Assembly: GCA_026225945.1 (NCBI GenBank)
Contig: JAMJFZ010002483.1
Location: 40,665-104,664 of the forward strand
Length of the DNA: 64,000 bases
From: Cricetomys ansorgei
Lineage: Eukaryota; Chordata; Mammalia; Rodentia; Nesomyidae
Direction: 5' to 3'
Positions 1 through 12,700 of the stretch are shown here, one piece after another. Below the pieces are notes generated by a model. It ran no database searches, was not told the DNA's origin, and saw nothing but the letters and a program-made list of their open reading frames with translations. A program made the position numbers and the translations under genes. Position 1 is the first letter of the stretch, and each line of letters starts with the position of its first letter.

Positions 1-172
1 CCCAGGCACAAAAATGACAAAAGTAATACAAGATCTGCTGGGCAACCCTGAGTATTTGTGCAGTGGAGACTGAGTTAAACTCTGGAACTTTCTCTAGAGT
101 GACGCAGCAGCCATTTCTCTCTTGTCACTGCTTTGATGAGGACTCTGTGGGGTTGAAATGCAGGGCTGGGCA
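1..172 (-). other. P2rx4: P2rx4 3' UTR, truncated by the window edge
   Basis: Sequence after the P2rx4 stop. No AATAAA on the minus strand is seen in these 172 bases, so the polyadenylation site must lie beyond the left edge. Confidence 0.8.
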
Positions 173-199
173 TCACTGGTCCATCTCACCCGCAAGACC
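173..199 (-). CDS. P2rx4: P2rx4 exon 12, C-terminal codons and stop
   Basis: 27 bp encoding GLAGEMDQ and TGA. With the preceding exon it completes the YEQGL internalisation motif. The acceptor is tttctgcag. Confidence 0.93.
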   Translation of the reverse strand, partial: GLAGEMDQ

Positions 200-3100
200 C
201 TGCAGAAAGGGGTAAATGAGTAACTGCCTGCCCAGTGTGTGCTGTCACCATGAATTACCCGACCACCCAGGGCAAGCAGGAGCTTGGGGAGGACTTCTGG
301 AAGGATCTTAACAGCAGAGGCTTCAGGTTGGTTCTGGAGGATCTCACAGTATGGTATGAGGAATGAGGTATGAGGAAAAACCCTCATTCCTGAATATAAG
401 TACCACATGGATAGAGACGTTCTCCTGCTACCCATTCTCACAATCAAGGCACGACTAAAATAAAGCCGAATTTTTAAAGAGGGGGTCTGTCTGAAGAAAA
501 GTTGGAAACATGCTATCATAGGTGTGACTGCCTGGGTGACGCCAACCTTTGTAGAAGGGCTTTGCTCCGTGTTCTCCCCTGGGTCAAGACACAAGGTACC
601 CAGACTTCTCACCTGCTGGGAGTGTAGGTGCCTACCTGCTCGTAGTCTTCCACATACTTATATTTCTTGTCCCGATAGTAGTATCTTTTCTTCATGCAGT
701 AAAGGACTATGACATCGCATAGCACTGTCGCCTGATTAGCACAGAGTGAACCAGGATGCTTTTAGCTGTTGCTTTGTGTAGACGCCATCCTTAGAAACCT
801 TATCTACTGAGGAGGAAAGGCATCTCCATCTCCCTGGATCAGACTGGACTCTGACCAAAAGGCTTGGTCTCAGACGTAGGGTATCTAGAGTTTCTTTCCC
901 CTCACCCCTATAAGCATCCGGTCTAGAGACAAGCCTAAAGTTTAGGGGGAGGATAGTGCTCACTAAGCTGTGTACTAGCAAGAAAAGTCCAGCCCCTGTG
1001 AGAGGAAAGGAACAACCCTAACCACTCACCACTCCCAGCAGCGCCAAGCCAGAGCCAATATTGATCATGGTAGGAATGATGTCAAACTTCCCAGCCTGCA
1101 TAAGACAGAAAGAGAACCAAAGTGTTTGATGGGGGTGAGACCCGAAAATAGGGTCATGGGAGGCTCCCTGTCCCAGTGGGGTTGGAAGGAGGGCCAACCT
1201 TTCCAAACACGATGATGTCAAAGCGGATGCCGTATGCCTTGATGAGTGTGCGCCGCTCGTTGCCGGTGAGGTCACTGTAGTACTTGGCAAACCTGGAGAA
1301 GAGGGAGGGTTAGGGCGTAAGGACAGATCTTGGGTGCTAGGAGCAGTGCCCGAGTCCCTGGGTGCAGCTGGCCCTGGCTAACCAGTTGCTCTACCAGGTC
1401 AGCAGACAAGCACGCCAGGTCACCCTCCCAGCTAGCGTGAGATGTGGCAAGAAGGGCCAGGACCCTCCCAGAAGAAAAGTGACTCCTCCATCATCACCAT
1501 CCCCCACAGGATGGCAGAAGCCTCTTGTTCTGAATGGCCTTCCTGATACAGCCAAGACATCTGCCTCTCTCCAGAGAACCCTGGCTACTGACTTGTCAGC
1601 TAGCAGGGATCTGCAAGAGTGCATTGGAGGATGGAAACCGAGCCAGCCACAACACTCAGCCCAGGATCCTGGCTCCAGGTGGGATACATCGTGCCTCAGT
1701 GGTTCTCTCTGCCCACCACCTGCTTTTTGTTTATCTGGCTGGGTTGAGATACAACAAATGAGTTGAAATATAACTGCACAACTGACCCACCAAACTAGAT
1801 TTCAAGCCAGGGGAGTCTGTAATCCCAGCACTCCAGAAACCAAATCATCAATTAGTCTTTTTTGTTTGTTTGGTTTTTGTTTTTTGAGACAGGGTTTCTC
1901 TGCTATAACTCTGGATGTCCTGGAACTCACTCTGTAGACCAGGCTGGCCTCGAACTCACAGAGATCCGCCTGCCTCTGCCTCCTGAATGCTGGGATTAAA
2001 GGTGTGTGAGCCACCACTGCCCAGCTCAATTAGTCATTCTTAAATAAGCAACCAGTCAATTTTAGAATTTCAGTACCGCCAAAAGAAACACTGCCTTTAT
2101 CATGTTCTACCAGCCTGCCCAGCCTTAGCATTTTGCCAGGGTCTACGCCTGAAGTCTGGGATTTATCTGGCCCATATCTTCTATGCTGTGGTCCAGGCTT
2201 GGGAACCTCAGGTAAAACTAGTGCTGGCTGAGGCCAGGGGCTGAGTGTCCTGGGGGATCCATCAGCGTCTCAGCTCCATCAGACCTCAACCCAAGATTGA
2301 GGTATCCACAGTGGTCTCTATAAGAACCCTGCAGTAGTAGAGGTGGAACAATACAAATCTGACTCCCAGGGGAGAGTTTAAATACCTGCCCTGGTCTCAG
2401 TGAGCCAGTTGGTTCCAAAGGGTTTCTTACAACTCTGCACAAATTTGATTCCACAAGTTACCACTAGGGGGAGTCGAGGACAACTATTAAGACTGACCCA
2501 GCAAATGCACAGTACACAGCTACAGATTCTCCTACTTCAAGAAAATGGCAAAGGCGGTCCCAGGCCTCTCATCGTATTCCCAGAGTCCTGGATTTAATAG
2601 TGCCCCCTTCCCATGCCCATGTCCTCCTAGGGTCTGCAAATGTGACCTTATTTGGAAATAAGGCTTTGCAGATATAATTAGTTTAAATAAGGTCATGCTA
2701 GATTAAGGTCTACCCTAAATCTAATGTTCAAGGAGAGAAGAGACTGGGTTGGGCATGGTGGTACACGCCTTTAACCCAGCTCTCAGGAGGCTAAGGTAGT
2801 CCCATCTCTCAAGTTTGAGACCAGCTTGGTCTATACAGTATGTTTCTGGCCCCTTCAAAAAAAAAAGAGAGAGAGAGAAGAAAGTGGGTGGGTGGTACAC
2901 ACCTCTAATCCCAGCACTTGGAGTGATGGCAGGGGGATGAGGAGTTCAAGATCATCCTCAGGTACATAGAGAAGATACCCATCCTACCACAGAGGCGGTG
3001 ACATATCTACAAGCCAAAGATTGCTGGTAGCTACCAAACACTTGAAGAAGCAGGAAGGGTCCTACAGACACCTTGATTTTTAGAATAAAATTCTGCCATT

Positions 3101-6100
3101 TTCAGCCTTTCAGTTTCATTTGTTGCTAGAGCCCAGGGAACTGACAGACCTGCATTTTCAGCAGGCCAATTTGAATGCAGCCCTTTATTTTCCTGAGCAG
3201 GAAACTCAGGCTTGCCTCAAATTTGTGCTCTTCCTGCCTTAGCCTCCCAAGTGCTGGGATTATAGATGTGTGCCACCAGCCTGGCTTGAGCACAGCCCTC
3301 TCTTGAGTCTTAGCACCTGTGTCCTTTGCATGCTGGGGCAGATTCAATTACTGAAAAACCAGTTTCTGGGCCAGATCCCATTGGCCATGAACAGAGGGTC
3401 ACACAGCTGTTCCTCACAGCAGTGAGTGGGATGTGGGAAAGGATGGCCCCCAGAACCCTAAGCTGCCGGCTTCTCTCATCTACCCTGCAAACCTCAACAC
3501 ATTTTAAAAAATGTTATTGTATGAGTGTTCTGCTTACATGTAAGTCGCCATGTGCATGCAGTGCCCAAGGAAACCAGAAGAGGGCGTTGGTTGCCTTGAA
3601 TGGGGAGTTAGGAGCTTCCCCATAGGTGCTGGGAACCAAAACCTGGTCCTCTGCAGGAGCAGCAAGTGCTCTTAACTGTTGAATGCTTTTCTTATAGCAT
3701 GAAAGAACAAGGGGAGCTCTTGTGGCCCTTCACATCACAGGAGCAAGGCCTGCTGGGATATTTTAGGAGGTTCCCGGCCTTCTTACCTTGAACTGGTGAT
3801 ACTCAGCCTGTCCTGAGGGTTCTGGTCTGGGGTGGGAGTGGGGGCATGGATAACCTCATAGGCCTCTCCTTCCACCCTCTCAACACGAGTGGCAGAGCCC
3901 AGGCTCACACACCTGAAGTTATAGCCAGGAGACACATTGTGTTCCAGGTCCCGGGTGTCAAGGCGCCGGAAGGAATATCTGGGCAGGCAGAGGGAGGCGG
4001 CTCTATCAAGGTTGCAGTCCCACTTGACCTGGATGCCCATGATGCCTCCCTGTGGAGGAAGCAGGAGAGACATAGACAGGCTTTCAGCGCTCAAGTCCAC
4101 GCTGGGGCCAAGGTGTGAGAAAAGCTGTGTCAGCGCCTACCTCAACTGCCATATCCTGGAAGCTGTGGCCCGCATCCTCCACAATTTTGCCAAGACGGAA
4201 TATGGGGCAGAAGGGATCCGTTTGAGCATCATAGATGCACGATTTGAGGTAGGGAGTGGTGATGTTGGGGAGGATATTCCTCCTGAAGTCAGGGAGGAAG
4301 CAGAAAGGCTAAGCAAGGCAGACCTCAGAGAAACCCAGTTCTTTTAAGAGGCTGTGAACATGCATGGCTGGCCCCCACTTACTTGCTGAAATTAAACTTG
4401 GGGTACCAGATGTTGTTCTTTACCAAGAGGGTGAAGTTTTCTGCAGCGTTTAAAAAAGCTGGTCTGGAAAAGAATTGTAACAATTACTAAACACACACAC
4501 AGGGCTGTGCAACCTTTCTAACAGTTTACACTGTTGCTTTGTCAAGGAAAAAGGGGAGCAACTAGCATTTTCTAGTCTCTTCTGTGTAACACCAGGTCAC
4601 CAGGCCTTCTGGATCCTTCCTCTGAAAAGGTGGGACTTCCTGCCCAAAGCATTTGGCAGTAAAGAACCTGGGCACTAGCTGAGGACAATGGTGGCTGTGG
4701 CCTCTGTGATTCCTTAGCATCTGCTGGCCTCAGGTTTCTCTTTCCAGGTCTTCATGGAGAATTATGCTCCTGAAGTCAAAGCACAGGTGAGTTCACCTGC
4801 AGGTACATCCTGGCCTTGCTGAAAAGGAAATCATACTGCCAGCTGGCTCTGAAATGTACCACGTCAGCTTCTGGCTGACAGTACAAGGTGAGTCTGTCCC
4901 CAAGGGGACTCATTTCTTGGGTGGGTTTTTCTCAGAATTCAGACATATGGAGCTGATCCTTCTGTGGAGGAGGCCTTCCCTGAGGGAGACAAGAACTTTG
5001 AAGTTATAATGGAATCACCAATGCCAACCCTGCTTCAGAAGCAAAGCCACTAATGGCCAGTGATGAGAGGAGCCCTCGCCTATCACTTCCTCTGCCAAGT
5101 AAAGGCCTCGGCTCTTTCAGGGTCAGAGTCCTCATTCCTTATCAAGGTGGAGGGGCTATAACAGGGTCTTTCCATTTTTGTCATTTCTGTATCATACTCC
5201 AATACCTATGCACCTTGTAGTTTTAAGATTAGCTCATTGTTTTTTCTTTGGAAAGAAGATGGAGTGTAATTCAAATAATATAAGATTAGCCATTTTAAAA
5301 TGAGTCTATTTAGTCAGGTATGGTGGCTCATGTCTGTTATCCTAGCATTGGGGAGACTGAACCAGGAGGGTCACTGATTTAAAACAGTTCTCAGGCTTTG
5401 TTAAGGCAGAATAATATTCCATTGAAGGGACATACCACAATTTGTATGTATCCATAAAAACTGAGTTGCTCCCAATGTACTCCAAAATGGTGCTACTAAC
5501 ACTTGTAGTTAATATTATTGTCTGCTGAGGGTGTGTGTCTGGGGCTTATTCTTTGTAAGAAATACAAATCAGCAAGTTGATAGCCAAGATACCCCAAGTC
5601 AGGATTTCCTCTTTGACTTAAAGGAAGCGACTGAATAGGAATGGAAATATCTATTTTTAGTGCCTGTATGTATGCAGGTATTATGTCTGTTTGCATGCAC
5701 ACCCAGAGACTGGAGCACAACCTTAGATGCCTTCCTCATGAACACAGTCCACCTCCTCCGAGACAAGGTGTCTTATTGGCCTGGAGCTCGCCAGTTAAAA
5801 CTAGGCTAACTGGCCACTAAGTCCCAGAGACTCCCCTTGTACACCTCCACAGCACTAGGCTTAGAAGCATGTGCCACATGCCCAACACTTTTATGTGAAT
5901 TCTCAGGGGTAGGTCAGGTCCTTGGGCTTTATGCATTGAGCATCCTCAGATGTGAGGGTGTTGGATCCCCTGTAACAGGAGTTAGAGACAGTTGTGAGCT
6001 GCCATATGGGTGCTGGGAATTAAACTCAGGTCCTGTGGAAAAGCATCCAGTGCTCTTAACTGCTGAGCCATCTCTCCAGACCCAGGGTGAGAGAGCGATG

Positions 6101-9100
6101 GCTCAGCAGTTAAGGGCTCTTTTCACCTTAGGTCAAGTAGATCACAACTGCCTCTAACTCCAGCTCCAGAGGACCTAGCACCCTCTACTGGCCTCCATAG
6201 GTACCACAGGCACTTGATGCACATACACATGTATGTGTGTGTTTTCTTGGTAATCTTTAAGAAATTTAACTGATTAATTAAATGCGCTTTTGGAGTTTTG
6301 TTTTGTTTCTGAGACAAGGCTTCTCTATATAGATTTGGCTGTCCTGGAACTCACTACATAGACAAGGATGGCCTCAAATTCACAGAGATTTGCCTGCATC
6401 TGCCTCTCAAGTGCTGGGATTGAAGGTGTGTGCCATTCATACCCGGCCTCTTTAAGAAATTTTAAATGTAAAGAGAAAGTGAAAATTAGTATAGGCTATC
6501 CCAACATATAATATGACTCAGATATGTGGCCAACATCAATTATTAAACAGATCTTGTGCATTTTGTTTTGGTCACAGTCTTCATGTCAATCAACAGTACA
6601 CTACTTTAGCCCAGCTGTATTTCAAACTCAACAGTTGTAAATGGCTAGTGGTCCAGTGCTGGAGACTCCAGTTCTTAAAAGTCCTTTCCAGTACCAAACC
6701 CCAGGGTTCCTCTTCCTTTGGGTACTTCCCCCTCCTCTTAAGCCACTGACTTCAACAGCCACCAGGTTTTCCCAGGTGGCAGCACACCCAGGCTGAGCTG
6801 CCACTTCCTACTCCTCAGGTCTCACATAGGTCTGAACACCACAGAAACCCAAGTTCCATACAGTTCTCTGGGTGCAGCCTCTGACCCCACCCATGCAAAG
6901 TGCAGAAGTCACGACTGGGAAGACAGTGTCTAGGGATCCTTGAACCTACTGTGGTTCAAGACCTTGCATTTGTATACATTTATGATTTCCCCACCTCCTC
7001 TTCTTGGTAACAGAACCCCCAGTTCCCTTTGGAAGCCCTTGTCTCCTGCAGTTTCAGCCTGTACTTTTTGGGTGGGACTGATGGCAGATATGTGACCCAA
7101 GTCCAAGCTGAGAGGCAAAGGCCATCCATCTCCCAGCCATAGTTATGGGGTAAGGAATGTCACAGATGGCATAATGATGGACAGGTCCAGACAGCACAAC
7201 CAAGAAGGGAGACAAAAGCCCAGGGCTGCCTCCTGGGCTGCAAATGAAGCTGATCCAAGGAAGGCAGAGGCAAAGGGAGCCTGATACTCTGTGAGCCCCA
7301 GACCTAGCCTTGCTCAGTCTTTTTTGTTAGTTGAATCATAAAATGTTCTGGCTCTGTGTGTGTGAGTGTGTGTATATTTGGGGTGAGTATATGTGTGCAA
7401 AAGCCAGGTATGGTAGCTTATGCCAGTGTTCCCCATACTTGGAAAGCTAATGCAGGAGACCAAGAGTTCAAGGCTGGGCTGGTGACAGGGCTCAGAGGGT
7501 AAAGGCACTTGCTGCAGTGCCTGAAGATTTCAGTTCCATCCCTGGGTCCCAAACAGTAGAAGGAGGGATCTGACTTACAAGTTGTTTTCCAGCCTTCATA
7601 TAACACACATATGCACATACACATGTGCAACACACACATAAATGTAAATAAGAATTATTTTTTTAAAAAAAGAGCTGTATGGTGAGTCTCTTTAAAAAAA
7701 AAAAATACAAAACCAAAACCGAGGACTGTTTCCTGTCGGTTATTTGCAACTGAGCTCCAGCGCATGAAGGTCACCTGAACCCTTACCACGAGTGACAAAC
7801 CCTTGCTCTGTGGTTGACAACCACACTCCCAGGGTAGAATGGCCCCACATATAGCACACAGCTCACCTCACCCTCTCTGTCACCTCTCTCCAGGCTGAAA
7901 ATCAAGGTCAGGGAACCTTGGGAAAGACTCACGTTGGTAACCCAGCGTCGTCCTCCACTGGACACCATGCTGCCACCTCACAGGTCTTCACAGACTCGTT
8001 GAATGGAACACATTTTCCAGTCCCAACCCCTGTGAAGAGTAGAAGCCCAGGTCTACAGGAGTCTCAGCATCTATCTTTTACCTTTGTGGAGCACAGTAAG
8101 AGACCCCTAAGGATCCCAGGCAGCCCATCTTTAGTAAACATGGGATTAGATGGTGTCTAGGAAATGGAAGTAGGACGAGAAGGCTGCTTCGGCACTGGCC
8201 ACATGTGCCATGGTGATACCACACCACAGAGGGGGCAGCATCTGGCTATATGCCACAGCACAGGCAAAAGCTAAGGAAGATCCCGGTTCTCCTCTTACAC
8301 CAGGTTCCCTGGGTTCATGTACCATTGGTTCTTCTCTGATGATAGGCTAGAATTGAACCAGGGCTCATCTAAGCCAAACCTGTGCTCTACCGATGAACTG
8401 TATCCCAGGCGGGGGGGAGGGGTGCAGATTTTTATTTCTACAATTTCTCTATCATAGATGCACCAGAGGAAGTGTGATGTCATCAGAAGCCATTTTTCCC
8501 AGGTCTAGCATCTGCTGAGAGGACCCAGCTGCTCATGTCAGTCATTCCTACCATTGCTGTGGATGCTTGCGGAGCCAACGGTGCAGTTGGAGTCTGAATT
8601 ACAAATGGTGGTCTTATCAGGAATCTGGAAAAGGAATGAATGAAAACAAGTTCCCTGTGGTCTAGCACACACACAGTTTGCCAGGAGTAGATATGGGTGT
8701 GAAGGCTGAGGGGCTTTTCCATAGAGCCACCTACCTCTGGACAGGTGCTCTGCGTCTGGTTCACAGTGATGATCATATTGGTCATGATGAAGAGGGAGTT
8801 TTCCTCCTGTGGAGAGGAGAGAACCCTGTTGAGTCACCCTCAGAAGAGGGGAGTGGGGTCATAAAGAAAGCCCAATGGAGCTGGAGAGATAGCTCAGTGG
8901 TTAAGAGCACTGGCTGCCCTTCTGGCAGAGCTGGGTTTGATTCCCAGCACCCACACGGCAGCTCACAACTATCAGTAACTCAAGCTCCGGAGGGATATGA
9001 CACCCTTTTCTGGCCCCCACAAGCACCAGGCACAAAAGTAGTATGCAGACATATATGCAAGGTAAAGCATCCATGTACATGAAATCAAATAAAATACATC

Positions 9101-9718
9101 TGAGAAAGAAAGCATTTGAGTATTTAAAAACAGAAAACTAGAAGACATTAAAAAATTAAGGAAGGAAGCCAGATGTTTCCCTTTTTGTGTGGGGGAGGGT
9201 AGCCAAGACAGGGTCTCATGTAGCCCAGGGTGGCCTCAAACTATATATAGCCAAAGCTGCCTGTGAGCCCCCGATTCTCCTGCCTCCACCTTCCATGGGC
9301 TGAGATTACAAGTGTGCACCATTAAATCTGTCCAGAAATTTCCTTAAGAATTCAATTTAAGGGTCTGGAGAGATGGCTCAGAGATTAAGAGCACTGGCTG
9401 CTCTTGCAGAAGATCCAAGTACAGTTCCCAGCCCTCCCAAGTAAGTGACTCACAGTCATCTGCAACTCCAGTTCCAGGGGATCTGATGTCCTCTTCTGGC
9501 CTCTCTGTGTACTGAACACACATGGTGCACATACAGGTGCACATAGACATATAAAATTTTTTTTTAAAGCATGCTAAAGGCTGGGTGTGATGGCCCATAC
9601 CTTTAATCTCAGTACATGGGAAGCAGAGACAGAAGGATCGCTGTGAATTCAAGGCCAGTCTGGTTACACAGCAAGTTTCAGGCCAATCAGGGCAGCGTAG
9701 TAAGACTGCCTCAAAGAT

Positions 9719-9763
<45 letters not shown>

Positions 9764-12700
9764 GGAGATAGATAGGGAGATAGATAGGGAGATAGATAGG
9801 GAGATAGATAGGGAGATAGATAGGGAGATAGATATGAAAATACTCCAAGAGTCTGTCAGCCAATAACAGATATTTCTCTCTTTGAAGTGGTTCTGTTTTC
9901 TCCTTATAAATACAAAGATGCCAATCTAGAGTTTCTAGAAAGCAATTCTCTGCAGAGAAGAGAGAGAAACTGCTAATTGTGATCCCTTCATACAAGGAAT
10001 GAAAGAAATGATCCCAGAAGATTCTAGTTAGATGCCCCCCAACCTCCACTGGTTGCTCCAGCATTTCATACTCCCAAGAGAAGCAGAATCAGCTCTGGGA
10101 GCCATTTCGGGGATCAGCTCACTGCAAGAATCCCCACACTCAGGTCAGACAAGGTTGCAAATTCTCTGGCAACAGTAGAATAAACTATGCCAGGAGACAA
10201 GCTTAAGGGAGGTGAGGCAGGAGTCTCTTGTCACCCTTCCAGCTGTTTAACAAACAACCCCCTTATGTAGTGTCAATAGCAGTCTTGCTTCTGAGCTTCC
10301 TGGAGTTGGACTTGTACAGTTCATCGTTGCTTACTTTCTGTTTCCTATCGCTTAGCTCTTCCATTTAGGGAAACTTCAGTCTGGAGATTCATCACATAGA
10401 TGCGGTGGTCATAGTCTGTCCATGGAGACAGCTCAGGAAGAGAGCCCAGGGAAGCCCTAGTCTCCAATCCAACTGCTTGACAGAACACAATTGCTGGCTG
10501 GCCCTTCCCACTCAGGTCCAGGAGCGCAGCTCATGCCCTTTCTTGGCTGCAGTAGGTGCGCTGGGTGTGATAGTTCCAGAGTTTGTCAGAATGAGGTCTG
10601 GAAGCCACAACTCTGCTGAAACAGGTACATACCTAAGGACCACCCAATTGCAACCACCTGCTCCAGCTGATTTAAAAAACTTTGTTTTGGACAGGGTCTC
10701 AATGTATAACTCTGAATGGCTTGGGACTCACTCACTAACTCACTGTGAGTTATGTATGTAGGCTGGCCTTGAAATTTACAAGGCCTTGCCTTGTGAGTGC
10801 TGGGATTAAAGGCATGGACCACCATACCTGGCAGTCCATTTTGTTTTTCTGTCTCATTAGCTTTGGCTTTTCTCTGGACACCCCATCAAACCCTTCTCCT
10901 GAGGTCAGGGAAGTTAACACTCTTGAAGAGAATATTGAAGTTTTGCTTTCTCTCTCCTAGCTCTAAGCCAAGTGCTCACAGCCATCATACACACCAAGCC
11001 GGGACATCAGCCATCTGGAAGGAGACACTAGGCCGGGTTTTGGCTAAGTGGCACATAGCTGGAGAGTCAATGTTTAACTTGCAGCTTTGGGGCTGGAGAT
11101 TTGGCTCAGTAGTACAGTACCTGCCTAACATGTATGAGGCCCTAGGTTCCATCCCTAGCACTAGAAAGTGAGACTAAAATGTTAACTTGCATCGTGTGGA
11201 TTAAAAGACAGTAGGTTAGGATGGCCCCATGAAGCAATTTATTCCTCTTTTTTCTTGATGGATTCTGTTTGGGTATGTGGTCTTTAACTGCTGTTGTTGT
11301 TGGTTTTTGTTTTTGTTTTTTTAATACCATCTGGCAAGCTTTACCTTGTGGGTGTGAGACAGGAAAGCAAACACAGAATGCGGAAGGTGCTATTTCTAGC
11401 CTCACCTTTCCCAAGACCTTTGATTTTTCACCCTCTATAGCTTGGAGAGACAAAGTGTAGGTAAGATGGTGGGGTGGAGCCAGCCCCTCTTCAGAGCTGC
11501 AGAGCTCTCCAGGGTTCTCTGTCAGAGATGACATCCCAGAGGTCTGGCTGCATTGCTTTTTCAGGCCGAAACAGCCGGGGCAAGGAGGTGGCGAACTCTG
11601 GCCACTCCTTGTATGTGGGCAAAACCAGTACAGAGCTAGTGCAGACCGGAGGCTTCCACGTGCACAGAAGTCGCAGCGAGACCTACCTGAGCTGGAATCA
11701 CATAGTCCGCCACATCCCAGATCCGGAACCCAAGTTGAGAAGTGTTGGTCACAGCCACACCTTTGGCCTTGGTTGTCACCGAGCTGACCACGGAGTCAGT
11801 TTCCTGGTAGCCCTTTTCCCACACAAACACCCACCTAAAAAATACAGTAGGCCATAGGATTCAGTAAGGGTGAGTATGGCATTTGCTCAGTATGGGGCTT
11901 GCAAAAGCTGCTGAACTTTCACCACACTCCACTTCTACAGAACGAACATAGCAGCCCCACTGATCATGTCGGCACATGCCGGCTAGCACGATCATCAGCA
12001 CACGGGAGATGCTCGGTGAACGCTCTTATTATTACTGGATGTCTGAGCAGTCTCAAAACACCGACCTATAGGAATTACCGATAATATGTTATTTTTTAAA
12101 ATTTCTGTCTTTTCAAATAATTTATTTATTTTTATTTTATGTGCATTGGTCTTTATGCTGCATACATGTGTGAAGGTGTCAGATCCCCTAGAACTGGAGT
12201 TACAGATGGGTGTAAGCTGCCATGTGGTTGCTGGGAACTGAACCTGGGTCCTCTGAAAGAGCAGACAGTGCTCTTAACTGCTGAGCCATCTCTCTAGCCT
12301 ACACATACATACATACATAATGAATACTTCACTGCCTGAGCTATCCCTCCTGCCCCTTGGGGAAACTTTTTACAGTACTGCCTTACTTTTTCCTAAGAAT
12401 TATGGCCATCTCCTCTCCTTCTGCAGTCAGGGTATTATTGCTGCTCCGAATAATTTCAAATCTAAAGGCATCTGTGTTCTGGATACTGAACACAAACTGG
12501 AGTCACAGGGTCTCAGTTTACACTCAGCCGCTTAACTGCTCTGTGCCTCTGCTTTGGTAACAACACATCACAGGATGGCAGCAAGGTAAGTTAACAGGGT
12601 AAAAGCAATGGCCTGAGCATCCCAGTCCTGTTAAACTTCTACAGAACACCAGCCTGCCTTTGTTTCAGAACCGAAAAATGCTAAGATCTACCACCTCTTT

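Larger units (their letters stand above)
2590..3125 (+). mobile_element. MLT1-like ERVL-MaLR LTR, split by two SINEs
   Basis: Recognisable segments are GACCTTATTTGGAAATA...GCAGATATAATTAG at 2640-2745, then CTACAAGCCAAAGATTGC...CACCTTGATTTTTAGAATAAA at about 2990-3125. The insertion at 2748-2985 separates them. Confidence 0.6.

Noticed and set aside
1362..1766. 134-codon plus-strand ORF in P2rx4 intron 8
   Set aside because: Antisense to an intron, no homology recognised, overlapping ORFs in other frames.
9711..10064. 117-codon ORF with repeated YLPI units
   Set aside because: Translation of the GATA/GGGA microsatellite.
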